Shown here piece after piece: positions 49,866 through 61,592 of a DNA stretch of 64,000 nucleotides. The stretch is from Ectobius pallidus (lineage: Eukaryota; Arthropoda; Insecta; Blattodea; Ectobiidae). The notes under the pieces were generated by a model, which did no database searches, was not told the origin of the DNA, and saw only the letters and a list, made by a program, of their open reading frames with translations. Where the stretch lies: contig CAXKWD010000009.1 of assembly GCA_964059195.1 (NCBI GenBank), positions 89,191,432-89,255,431 on the forward strand, read 5' to 3'. The stretch's first letter is position 1, and each line of letters begins with the position of its first letter. A program made the position numbers and the translations under genes.

Positions 49866-50172
49866 ATATCGACTGTTTCGCGCTTGGTCGCTGCGCTACA
49901 AACCGGAAGGTCGCGGGTTTGATCCCCGATGAGGTCATTGAAGTTTTTCAATTGGCCTAATCCTTCTGGTGGCACTATGGCCCTGGGGTCGACTCAGCCT
50001 CTAACAGAAATGAGTACCGGGAGCATTCCTGGAGGTAAAGGCGGCCGGTGCGTAAGGCTGATAACCTTACCACCTTCATTTCCGATTGTCTAAAATCTTG
50101 GAGCCTCATCCTCCTAGAATCCTCTTGGCCTCCATGTCCTGTAATAGGGAACACTTTACTTTACTTTACTTC
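49866..50172 (+). mobile_element. tRNA-derived SINE with CTTTA tail
   Basis: The head reads CGCTTGGTCGCTGCGCTACA and GGTCGCGGGTTTGATCCCCG (B-box type), then a body with CTGGAGGTAAAGGCGGCCGG. The tail TTTACTTTACTTTACTT ends at about 50172. Confidence 0.75.
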
Positions 50173-51065
50173 GCGTTAGGTGCGACTTTTCATCAGCGCT
50201 TTTTTTAAGATATAACACCTGTGCATAACTAATAATATCGTCTTATTAATATTGCATTAATTTATTATACGATATTTAAAATATTTTTTGCTAGACCTAA
50301 TGTTATACATTATTTTCATATCTTTTTTTGTTTATATGCAGCTTATATATACCGAATCGCTGTGTTAAATGATTAAGTGTTTTTCTATCAAAAAGGTATA
50401 GATATGAAGTTTCTGTGTTTTGTTTTTGTAAATTTACTTTAAAAACAATTGCACATTCAAGTAATAAAACGAAAGTGATAAACATAAAACAACATAATTA
50501 GACGATGGACATTGTGATTGCAATCCCACATATTCTTATACTGGACTGGATAATTATCTAAATAGCTGGAAGCTGGATAGATTGGGCGAAAAGCTACGAC
50601 GTCAATAGGAGCGAAGCCAGTTTCCCACATATTTAAAATGGGATGAACTATGACATTTTTTTAAACCCTTTTCAAAAATAATAAATCGGTCCCCTTCATG
50701 CTCTGCCTTATTAGGGCATATGCTTATGTTTAACATTTGGTGTCAGTTGTACCATCTTTGAGAACTCGCTCCGGATCCAAACTCTTATTCGATCAGTAAA
50801 CCCTTAGCCCTTCAGTCTCCGCGGCGATAAAAGAAAATAACGAAAATGTTCATTTATTATAAGCCTCCACATTTGTTTAATGTCCAGAGCTTTTATAATG
50901 GTTCCTAATGAAGAGTAAAGACATTACTACATTCTCCTTAATGCTTCTGGAAATTAAATAATGCATTAACACCTTAACTTGCGTCTTTCTTTCTAATTAG
51001 TGAAAAATGATATCTCATAATCATAACCATCATACTTTGTCAAAAAGACAATATTAGCGATAGTT
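50173..51065. other. Sequence left of the copy B breakpoint, no gene seen
   Basis: AT-rich with no similarity by eye to the DNA left of the copy A edge (18206-18421). Confidence 0.5.
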
Positions 51066-51516
51066 TTTACACCATAACATCATTGACGAGTATCCTGTAG
51101 CGATTGGGTCTGGAGGAATATTTGGAATGGGACTGCGTACGTCCTAGAGGAGTCGAGTGGTCTCAGCGACTGGCAATTTTATACTATAAGAAACTGTAGA
51201 ATTTGAATTAAGTACACTGTTGATACGTTTATTCCTCTCCATTATGAAATATTTAATATTTTCTGGATTTCAAAGTACAGTGCCTTACTTCATAACACTT
51301 TGTACTTAACCTTACACAACATTGTAAATTCTAAGTGATACGTAAAACAGAAAAACAGAAAATCACTTGAAAGTAAGAATGAAGGTTCGAATGAATAGTG
51401 CAGTTTTTCTTCCGTTACTGGCAATGATGAATAAACATAACATTACTGAACATAATAATTTCAGAATAAAGCGTAACAACAACAACTTGAATTATTGACA
51501 CAAGAATAAATCTTAC

Positions 51517-51616
51517 CAATGAGAGCTGGAATGTCTCTGTAATTATCAGAATAGTATTGAGTGACAAAGCCATCATGATCCCCGATTTGAGAATTGTGTT
51601 AGCTTCCTGGGCGAAT
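51517..51616 (-). CDS. OR-B- exon 2
   Basis: 100 bp with intact acceptor and donor. It encodes FAQEANTILKSGIMMALSLN and onward. It is the last exon present in this copy. Confidence 0.88.
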
Positions 51617-51694
51617 CTGAAACAAAGGTTTAGTTTATTATCACTTTTCTGTCAAAAGCTTAAAATATATTTGGAGAGCAGAGAAGTTAAACTA

Positions 51695-52469
51695 CAGGGT
51701 CTATATTATAGTAGTGTGTGTATTTATTTCTCACAACAAAATTCTCACATATAACCACATTATTTACATTAACCGGCGCACGGGTCGGTGTCGACCATAC
51801 GTGCTCACTGCATACACTTAAATTATTACCCCATAAAAACCCAATTGAAAAAAAAAAACTATATTCTATTATTTACATAACCCCAGACGTAACCCCCCAC
51901 CCCCAAACAAGTAAAAATTTCATAGACACATAGACATTATTAAGACAAAAAAACAAAACTTTATTATAAGTTGAGACGGGGCGACCGGTGTTTTCACTCT
52001 CCGCTACGGAGTCCGCATTAGCCGCGGGCGGCGCGCGCGCGGCTTCCCTGCTTAGAGTGTAGGCTATATAAAGTATTACATATCTTACCTTATACCATAT
52101 GTTGGAAGTGTCGTCCTTCCTGTGTTATACAGACATTGTATCTGGAAACCACATTCTTAAAGACAAGGTTTATCGAACAAATCCTCACACATTGGAGAAG
52201 CTGAAAGAAAACATTACGAATGAAATTAGGGGCATTACAGTGGAAGAACTCACTCGCGTCAGCCAGAATGTGGTTTCCAGATACAATGCCTGTATAACAC
52301 AGGAAGGACGACACTTCCAACACATGTTATAAGGTAAGATATGTAATACTTTATATAGCCTACACTCTAAGCAGGGAAGCCGCGCGCGCGCCGCCCGCGG
52401 CTAATGCGGACTCCGTAGCGGAGAGTGAAAACACCGGTCGCCCCGTCTCAACTTATAATAAAGACCCTG
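51695..52469. mobile_element. Palindromic Tc1/mariner-superfamily derivative in OR-B- intron 2
   Basis: 775 bp flanked by TA (51693-51694, 52470-52471), with ends CAGGGTCT and AGACCCTG. The arms about 51963-52157 and 52265-52459 are near-perfect inverse copies (195 bp). Each arm encodes outward the same transposase C-terminus (NVVSRYN, ACITQEGRHFQHM and stop in the right arm; one Ala/Val change in the left). The 107-bp centre carries KVYRTNPHTLEKLKENITNE only once. The C-terminus matches the DDE-type family linked to DUF4817 proteins. Confidence 0.8.
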
Positions 52470-52804
52470 TAGAAACCTGCAAAGCGCTGTGGACCACCAG
52501 TCATTCAGTAGTACATTATACAAGAAGCCCGTAATGGGGTTTATTAACATATGAGTAGGCCTATGTTTAGGAAACTAGCAAAATTGATTTTCCTAATTTG
52601 CAGGGCCAAGTCAGGGGAAACTTATTTTCGGACTCCCCCTCGTACATGGAAGTTCGGATATTCAACATTCCTTGCTGGATTATCCTACAAGTTGCGCTGC
52701 ACATGGTTGTAGAATGACATCATCGGCTTTGATATTTTATATTTCTATGTTCATAAACAGCGTCGAAAATAATGAATGAAATTTAATGGGAATAAAATAC
52801 ACAT

Positions 52805-53240
52805 TGTTATTTAGTGCCAGTATGGTACTTGATGAGATTGTTTGGGGGACGGGAAAATGCCTGTCCGTCTGTCCGTCCGTGTGTCTGTACGCGCGATAAC
52901 TCAAACAGCCTACGCTTAATCGGATTTTCATGAAATTTGGTAAATACATTTATAATGTCCATGGGAAGTAGTCTATTGTTATTGGACAAAATCGGTTAGC
53001 CGGTAAGGGAATAATGCCCAATTTAGTGTCTTTTTATGGTAATATATCACAAAGGCGCGGATAACTCAAATACGCTTTATCGGTTTTTCAAGAAACTTGG
53101 TAGGCCTATACGCATTTATAACGTCCATGGGAAGAAGCCTATTGATATTGATATCGGAGTAATGCCCAATTTAGTGCCAATTTTATGGTAATATATTATA
53201 AAGGATTTAACAAATGCAAATCGGTTATCCTGACAACATA
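52805..53240. repeat. Tandem diverged repeat (GCGCGATAACTCAAA units)
   Basis: Two units, about 52890-53040 and 53055-53215, share CGCGATAACTCAAA, TTTTCA.GAAA.TTGGTA, TTTATAACGTCCATGGGAAG and CCCAATTTAGTG. A third is within the hAT element at 40810-40930. Confidence 0.75.
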
Positions 53241-53796
53241 TATGTTTTTCACTGTTCATATACGGCTTTGGAATTTGCAATACAGTTTGTCATGTCCTAT
53301 CCCTTTGCATTTGATTATCAAACTAGTCAGATGTTTATTTCGTTGATCAATTTGAATACTGTTACATACAAAAGATATATTACTGTTAAATAATTACGCC
53401 TACGTACATTAAGTGGAGTTCTTCGCCTGTGTATTTTGTGAAATGTTGACATATTTTAAGAATGTCTTGTAACAATGTGTACGAGTTTGAATTACGATTA
53501 AGTATCGAACATTACACATTTGTTCTTCCGTAAGCCCTGCTTAATGAATCGATCTGCAGCTTAATTCGGAGATAGATTACTAAAATAATTTATTTTCTGC
53601 TTATCATATTTCCAATTAATTTATCACTGATTAAACTAAAGCATTCTGAGGCTTTGTTATATCAGTTTACCTGATTTTATTTGTTACAGTATTCGGTTTG
53701 GGTTTCGCTGTATGCTTTATTCAAGAAATATACAGAGCAGTGAGAGTGATCAGAAGCGGCACCTCTTCAGATGACACTCCATTACTACCTATACCG

Positions 53797-54310
53797 GGTG
53801 ATTCAAAAAGATGTGTCAGAACTTTTGGAGCAACACAACATACTCAACATGTAGGCTATCGAAAACAGCATTTATCGAATAGGAACTCACGGTCTGGGAA
53901 GTGTTCCTGAGTCAATACAAGCTTTTTGAAACAAAGGAAGCGTACAGATAACACATCAATGTAAAATATAATAATATTGGATGCACCATACATTAGAACA
54001 AAAAAATGTTCAAAGTGGCGACCACCAATTTCAATGCAGGTAGTAATCTTTTAATGAAACATTGGCACATTTTCCTAAATTGCCCAGGCATGACTAGAAT
54101 CTAATCACATGCTGCAAGATTCCTGGCCAATAACGTTTCTGGGTCGTCTCCCGGGGTCTCATAAAGGAGGCCATTTCACGTATCCCGGGCATTGAATCGT
54201 AATAACAGGTCCGATTTCATGGCCACTCCGCTCACCTGATTTAACGCCTATGGATTTTTTTTTTTTAAATTTCGGGGCCACATCAAGAAAGAGCCTCATC
54301 TAGAGTGTAA
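53797..54310 (+). mobile_element. Tc1/mariner-superfamily transposase fragment
   Basis: It starts with CCGGGTGATTCAAAAAG, a common transposon end. Further right the plus strand reads GPISWPLRSPDLTPMDFFFL, the DDE-region SPDL motif. Frames are broken. Confidence 0.6.
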
Positions 54311-54527
54311 AATGTTTTACAACTTGTTTTCAACTTTACAATAATACAAAAATATGAAGTTTTAACTATTTTCAAAAGGTTTTCCCCTTTCAATAAGATT
54401 GTTGGTAATGTATTTCCTATGCATCAATGTAATATTCTTCGACTTTGATTTGAATAGTTTTCCCAGATGAACCGCTGTTATACCTAACCCGGATATAAAA
54501 AATAAAAATAAAATATATTAAACTTAC

Positions 54528-55576
54528 CGAACTGTAGCCTGATGTAGCTGAATGCATTGTATTAATTTGGAAACTGCTTCATTATTCTTCGCTGTTTGAA
54601 ATTGCATTTCGCAGGAAATAGGATTGTTTTCATCGTATTTCTTCAGAACAGTTTCATTTGCAGTCCCCGTTGTAAAATCGTTTTCATCAGGTTTGGGAAA
54701 CTTATTTTCGTATCCAGCATCAAAAGCAGTGTTATTCAGTGCAATATAATTTATTCTTTTATTACTCTATTTCACTTTTTCTGAATCTCCAAATCTCTCG
54801 AGTGAGCTTTCTTGAACTTCATCAATGTCTGATATGGCTGTCCATACTATTCTTAGCTGCGCTTTTACATATATAATTATATTTAAATACAAAGACAGCA
54901 GTCCACTTACATATCTCATCGATAATAAAAATACAATGACTTGAACACTGTATGTGATTCTGTACCAGAATGGATCGGATAAATCCACAGGAAGCCACAT
55001 AACGAAAACGTGATAAATAAATTGATTTTCACAAGAACTTAAGTCCACTTCAGACTCACTTCTGAAGTAATGCATGACCCAAGGATACGATGTCCATAGA
55101 AGTCCAGTCACTGACACGGACGCAATGGTAAGCCATGTTAGGTGCAAGGCTAGTCGTCTGGCTTCTGTTACGATTTTCATATACTTACCGTTTCCGGTTA
55201 TTACATCCATGCTAAAAATAGATTCAGATTCCAAAGTTTCGATGAATTCTAGCAGTCTCTTCGCATTCGACATCTCATACCACGCTGGGGCGTATCCTAT
55301 CATTAAAGTACAAATTATGCAGATATTGTCAGTTGTCAAGCCAATATCATCAGAATAGAAATACAGAGCACAGATTTGTGAAAATAGTACTGGTATGTAG
55401 ACAAGATAGGTCAATAACTGAAATAAACGATAGATCTTAAGTTTCCACCAATTTGTTTGTATGCTTTCCGAAGGAACTACACCAGTGACGTTAAGTATAG
55501 TCAAAATGGGACCCATCAGACATAACTTTCCCTTATCTTTATCTCTTGTAGGAGGTGTAAATACTTTTTTAATCAT
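54528..55576 (-). CDS. OR-B- exon 1 (contains premature stop)
   Basis: The frame is open from the ATG at 55576 to the TAG near 54767, then open again to the GTAAGT donor at 54527-54522. The exon length is unchanged from OR-A-, so the stop is a point mutation with no indel. Confidence 0.9.
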
Positions 55577-56405
55577 GATTATGCAGAATAATTCTAAATT
55601 GCCTTCTCGTATGAAATAACCGTACAGTTAAACCTTAATACGGAATTCTGGCCGAGTATGGGAACAGATATTTATTCGACTGGCATTAGATCTACTTTAA
55701 TGAGCAAATCACTAAATGAGATCAGTTGACTGTTAATATGCTTTTATACTTGCAAACAAAGATAATAGCATGGTATTTAATTCATCATGTCGTTAATTAT
55801 TGATGAATAGTCTATTCCATATGTTTGTTTGAAGTGAACCTCTTTAAAGAAAACGAAGCTTAAAGTTAACGCTGCACAGATGTAAAAACATTTTAATGGA
55901 AGCCAAAGAGTACGTAAACACTGCAAGGAGATGAAACTTCTCTCATTTCAGCAGCGTTTTCTCCAACTTCATAACCTGTTAACTAGATAAGGAATTATTT
56001 GTGAGCAGAACCCAAGCAAATATTAATGTGAAAACAAGGAGAGTACAGAAATGCTTTCTAGAAATAACCACACATTCAAGCTGGAAAATGCGAATTCCTA
56101 TGGAAGCTCATGAATAAAGAGGGGAACAATTAAATATCAAATGAAGTTAATTCTTCGAAATAAAAACGGGGAACAGAAATATGATTAAGTTATGCGTTTA
56201 ACACGATGATTAGTCGGTTTATTCAGAGGTAGGCGTTGCATTAATCGTCTGGGAAAACGCAGCTAACACCAGAAGTTTTTTGCATTCAAGTTTTCAATAT
56301 TAATTTTTACGTGTAGGAGTAATTTTTCCCCTTTGTGCACTAGTACTAGGAATGAGAGAATTAGATAAATGTTGAAAAGGAACCAATTATGTAATCTTGA
56401 TATTC
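55577..56405. promoter_or_regulatory. 5' flank of OR-B-
   Basis: Counterpart of 21866-22693. It is retained although its gene is broken. Confidence 0.35.
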
Positions 56406-56929
56406 ATTATTTAACTGGTAATATATAATTAGAATACATGTATAAGAATATATTGTAATAATACAGTTAAGTTATCTTCAATTTTTATATCCAACTAACA
56501 TGTGATGGTCATTGTCTAAAGTCTACTATATACAGATATAAAATGAATTAGGAGATATACATATTAATAGGATACAGTTCCTGAATTTGTATTATCATTT
56601 AATAATGTCATTGAAATTGTCATGTAATTTATTAATATGGTCACCTTAGGAGTTGATAATAACACATTAAAATCTTATATACTTTTACATTTAGTTTTTT
56701 ATGTAATTTATGAATATGGTCACCTTAGGAGTTGATAATAACACATTAAAATCATATATACATTTAGTTAAGAACCAACTAGAACTATAGAAGACAAATT
56801 ATATTAAGATATATACACAGAACATATAAGTTTATCCTCTATATTATAGAAGTATTGATAGTTGGTTGTAAATCTCGGCGTTAGGTTAAAAGATGTATAA
56901 ATTATTGTGAGTAGTGGTCAGCATAGAAT

Positions 56930-57480
56930 TTTGTTGTAGTACAATTTGATGTGATGTTAATTCTATATGATTCCTTATCGGCACGTATCAATTCGATCTC
57001 CGTGTATATTGGATATGCACTTCTTCATCATCAGTCCAGGGGCACACTGAAAGAGATTGAAAATGAAAATGATTATATATGTGACAGCCTTAAAACAATT
57101 GCATGGTATATTGGGCAAATTTAATTAGACTAATAATTTGTGTAATAAGCTGTATAACGTATGCAAAAAGTACTTAGTTACTTAAGAATTTGAGGGCGCT
57201 AATGTATTCACATCATGAGCAGGTTGACTACAAACTTTACTATTGCTATGTGTGTTTTCCGTTAGCTTAAGGCATGTTTCAAAAAGTTTGTTATGTTCTA
57301 TATTGTTTTACCAGTTGTTTGTGTTTATATATTTCGTATTGTTCAAGCGTGTTTAATTTGGTACTCTTTTCATGTTTATGTAAGATTTCCATTGTGTTTT
57401 CAATTGTATTTAAAACGTGTGAGCTATTGGTGAGGTGTTTTGCAAAGGCTGATTTTTTCAGTTGTATTTAAAATCGCTTA
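56930..57480 (-). mobile_element. Penelope-like element relic, copy B
   Basis: Duplicate of 24490-25170. The hammerhead region (57010-57038) has lost stem II and the GAAA core while keeping TGGATATGCA and CATCATCAGTCCA. Confidence 0.6.
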
Positions 57481-58654
57481 CATGTTCGGAAAATACATGT
57501 TTTGGTTATGTATATGAACAGCGTAGATAGAAATTTAAAAAAAAGTTTGGGTTTAACATATTCTGCGGAGGTGCATCATGAAACATGAATGAATTTCTCT
57601 CACTATTACTGCCTCTCTTCATGAAAACATATTATGTTATTCTTGCACAACTTCGTAAATTCATTAATTAAGAAAAACTTGTGACTGATAGACTGTGACT
57701 TGTCGTGACTGATTGATTCATCTTCACCGAGCAGAAATCACAGAAGCTATAAAATGTTTGAAATATGGCAGCACTTTTATTTCACAATATACTCACAAGG
57801 AAGAATTTTTTTTTTTAATTCAACATCAAAGAGGGTCATAAGGGGATAAAACTTATATGGCGAAACATTATTTAATGGTTCGATTGACTTAAAACTCAAA
57901 ACATGAGTAATTAAACATTTTTAGATCAACTCTAGGGAGGTAAAAGGAGATATGAATGTTTTATTGGTAAAATTTGTTTTTGTTCGGATTTTCTTCAAGG
58001 ATTTTCTACTGAATACAAATATTGAAACAGGTGTTTAAGAATTCCCAAAATTCTTCTCCTACGAGGTTTAAAAACAAAAGAGGTCCCAAGGGGATTCAGA
58101 GTTTATTACAAAACATTATATATTGTTACACATTCTCAATTACAACATTCCACAGCAATTTTACAAAATTATTAAAAATTAAGGATTGGAGTACTGATGA
58201 AGATTTATTAAAATGAAATTACGAAATCCACATGAGCGAAGTTGCGGACAAGTTAGTTCCTTATATAAATAAAACGTTCATACAACCACTCTGTACATTA
58301 CATGCTCAAGTTTTATCCTAACTAAGCAAGTATTGTAAAGGAAGACTCTATAAACATTTTATTTATACGTTTTATAGCTTTTGCTATTTTCTCGAAACCG
58401 ACTGCAACGATTTTGCAAATGTTTACACACAAATTTAATTTTGTATTTAAGAACAGTTTGAAATATTTTTTGTTTAAATTTTTTTGTGTTGCAAATAGTG
58501 ATGGGAGATCTCAAATGGAAAAAATAGACTTTATTCGATTCTTGAAAGTTCTCGTGGCGTGAAAAATCGTATAATCGAGTAATCGCGCGTTCGTATCACT
58601 GAACGATTAACTTTGTTAACGCGGTATAAATTTTCCAGGCAAAGCAGACATATA

Positions 58655-59262
58655 ATTAGGGTTCGGATGTTTATGAGATAAAAAAAGTGGGAAATATGAC
58701 TGCTTATATGCTCTTAAAAATTACCTACTATGACCCAAAAACCCTAAATTTGACCTAATAAAATAACACATTTTCAAAAATAAAACGTTTAAAGACACTA
58801 AATTATTACAACACATGAATTCAATCAGAAACTCTTCAACAATTTTGGTGATTAGCCGTTTTACTTGTAATGAAATTCTATTTTTAAAGAATTTACTCCT
58901 GTTTGCTCAATCCAACAGCTCCAAATACTCCTAATACTTTGGAGACCTAGAGTGTCCCTATAAAATATGAACATTTGTATTAATTTTAATATTTAAGTTA
59001 TCTATTAATTTGGCATAATCATTAAATTGATTAAATAAATTTCACATTTAACTCTACCATGTGGTATAGACTATACACTGTATAATTGTGCTCCTTTACC
59101 GAATTTATAACCGAAATATGACGTTAAATTACAAATATAGGCAAAATAGGACGAAGACCACAAAAATGACCAAAATATGACTTTATATACAAAATAAAAA
59201 CGGTCTAATTAGGATAACAAGCGTGCAATTCGTATTTTGAGAATGGAGAATGGAGGTCAGTA
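58655..59262. mobile_element. Left part of the TIR element, copy B
   Basis: Counterpart of 27523-28110. The right inverted end is absent. Confidence 0.7.
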
Positions 59263-60155
59263 TAGTATATAAACGCACACAGGGCCATTCACGGGGTAAA
59301 GATACAAAAAATAAGTACGCTGCCTTATTAGATAAAATCGCGTCCTCATATTAATAGCAAGCATTTTATAAGATAAACGATCGTGATTGGTCCATATCCG
59401 AGGAAACTGTTATTGGTTAATATCAAACACGCTGCTTATGAGTGGAATAGTCAACATAATATATTTGTTGCCGCCATTGTTCAGAATTACCATGCTTCAT
59501 AATGAGCATTATGCTCAGGTATTACACACTTGGTGAGAATAAATAAATAAATTACATCGTGCACTGATTGTATATGGTTCTTATCAAAAGGTCGTTTCAA
59601 CTGCCCCACGGTATTTCCAGACTCTAACCTACAGACCTACATATTTATGAAGACTTAATGAGGTCTAAATCTTAACTAATCTTATAGCCCATCACATTTA
59701 TAATGCAATTTTTCTTGGTTTTGTTCCTTCTTGCAATTAAATAATAAGTTATTTATCACAATACACATGTTTTTCGAAGGTCGAAGTGCTTAAATTAGTG
59801 AAAATTAGTCAAATGTTGGTTCTCACAATCATTTTACACCTATCAGTCAAGTAGGAAGGGGTTATTATTAGTGCGGTGGAATCAATATTATTGCGTGAAG
59901 GAGAAAATAATTCCAGGTTTCCGTCTACTTTAATTATAGTTTTTCACTAAGTAGGTTTTTGTAGCCTATATTATGTTCAGTTACAGGATATCTGTGAGCC
60001 TACTCGGAGTATTTTATTTCATTTCATTTGTAAAAATTGTGCTAAAGTTTTCGAATTTCTTTGCTGTCGATAAAGTATAATTTATAGTTATTACTTCACG
60101 GCCAGAGAAAGTTCAGAGTATCAGTTCCAAACATGTGCATCTGGACTTGGGAAAA

Positions 60156-60569
60156 TACCCCAATTTACCTTAAAGGAGGCCGAAACCGGACGACCTTATG
60201 ATACTCCCTGGACAATTTGATCTCGTTAAACGTTCTTTCGGGAATTGGAAAGCAAGTGCAAAAACATAAAGTAACTAACAAAAAACAGAATTAAAAATAT
60301 TCTGCAAGAAAAATATGAAAAATTCGTCAGGGGCATTAAAATATAGACTACACAGTCTAGGCTAGAAAATCGCCTGTCTTTATTCGGCCAAAGAATCACT
60401 CACCGGTAACCGAAATTATTAGGTTGATCTGAAAATAGTATGTAGGCCTATTGGCCTGCATTCTTTTATGGCCTTAAAGAGGTGCCACGTTATTTTCTTA
60501 GCTTTTTAATTTAAATTTAGGCAGCATTAGGCCTAATAGAACAGAAAAAAATAATGGTATGTTACATTA
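60156..60569. other. Copy B-specific sequence upstream of OR-B+
   Basis: About 410 bp with no counterpart in copy A, where 3.2 kb of transposon sequence occupies the position. It probably contains the upstream part of a 5' UTR intron or the promoter of OR-B+. No element named. Confidence 0.4.
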
Positions 60570-60612
60570 TATTTGATTTGTGTTTCAGATTTTAATAACT
60601 TGGAGCCTAAAA

Positions 60613-61592
60613 ATGAAAGATAATTACTTCGGAAGGTTGGAACTAGTTCGAACTATTTTAAGTGTGTCGGGACTTATACCAAGTGAGTCAGTGACAAGTT
60701 CAAGTTTTAGGCTGGCTGTATATCATGTGATTCAGGTTGCTTCTCTAGTATTTTATTTCGTTCTAACTGTTCTTCAGTTAATTGGCTTGTATATGCATAG
60801 AAACGACCTAGTGACAACAATAAACAGTGTGGTTTTAATGGCAGGGTTACAAAGTGGATATGTTGCAATGCTATTCATAATCATAAATAGGAAAGACATA
60901 ATTCATTCCATAGAGGTTCTGGAAACGAGGTCTGTTTTCACTTTGCCATATGTGCAAGATAATCCACATTTAAGAAGCATTATCGAAGAGGCCAAAAAGT
61001 TTGTATCGTCTATCACAATATTAACTATCGGTGCGTATTCATGTCTTGCATTAATATGGAATCCAACCCCGCTTATGTTCCGATATATTGACAGATTCTA
61101 CACGAATGCTTCACAAACAACGAACGGTTTGGAAGAAGTAGATTGGGACCATTTTCTCTTCATAATGTGGATACCCTCAAATGGTAATCAGAATCCAATG
61201 TACGCCATCATTTATACTTTCCAAGTTATTGCATTTTCGTCAACATGCATCTATAACTGCGCATGCGCTTGTTTATATATTTCTTTATGTACATTCGCTG
61301 CGACCAAATTTAAAATAGTGGCAGCTGCATTGTCAGAAATAGATGATGAAGAAGAAGAAGAAGCAGTTGGAGTTGAATGGGAGAGTATATTCTATAACAC
61401 ACAACATGAGTATCAGATGGATAATTTAAATTTAAAATGCAACGGAATCAAAAGTTTTTCTAGGATAAATAGTTGGGATGAACCTGACATAAAACAAATC
61501 GTTGATGAAAAAACGGTAGAAATTTCTAATAGAAACGAAGAAGACAGAATAAAAGTGGAGCAGGCAATTAAACTCCATCATTCTGCTATATG
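60613..61592 (+). CDS. OR-B+ exon 1
   Basis: An open 980-nt exon giving MKDNYFGRLELVRTILSVSG through HHSAI plus TG. It serves as the uninterrupted reference for locating the insertion in OR-A+. Confidence 0.9.

Larger units (their letters stand above)
51517..55576 (-). pseudogene. Odorant receptor OR-B-, truncated duplicate of OR-A-
   Basis: Tandem duplicate of OR-A-. Exon 1 (55576-54528, 1049 nt as in the parent) and exon 2 (51616-51517) are present with conserved splice sites. Two defects are seen. A Trp codon TGG has become TAG at about 54769-54767, ending the protein after 269 residues, although the frame stays open beyond it to the normal donor. Exons 3-5 are absent, because homology to copy A ends at 51066, inside intron 2. 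About ten residue differences are visible over the 269 shared residues, and exon 2 has a Leu to Ser change. No alternative exons 3-5 were found between 47262 and 51066. A product lacking TM5-TM7 would not be a receptor. Confidence 0.9.
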
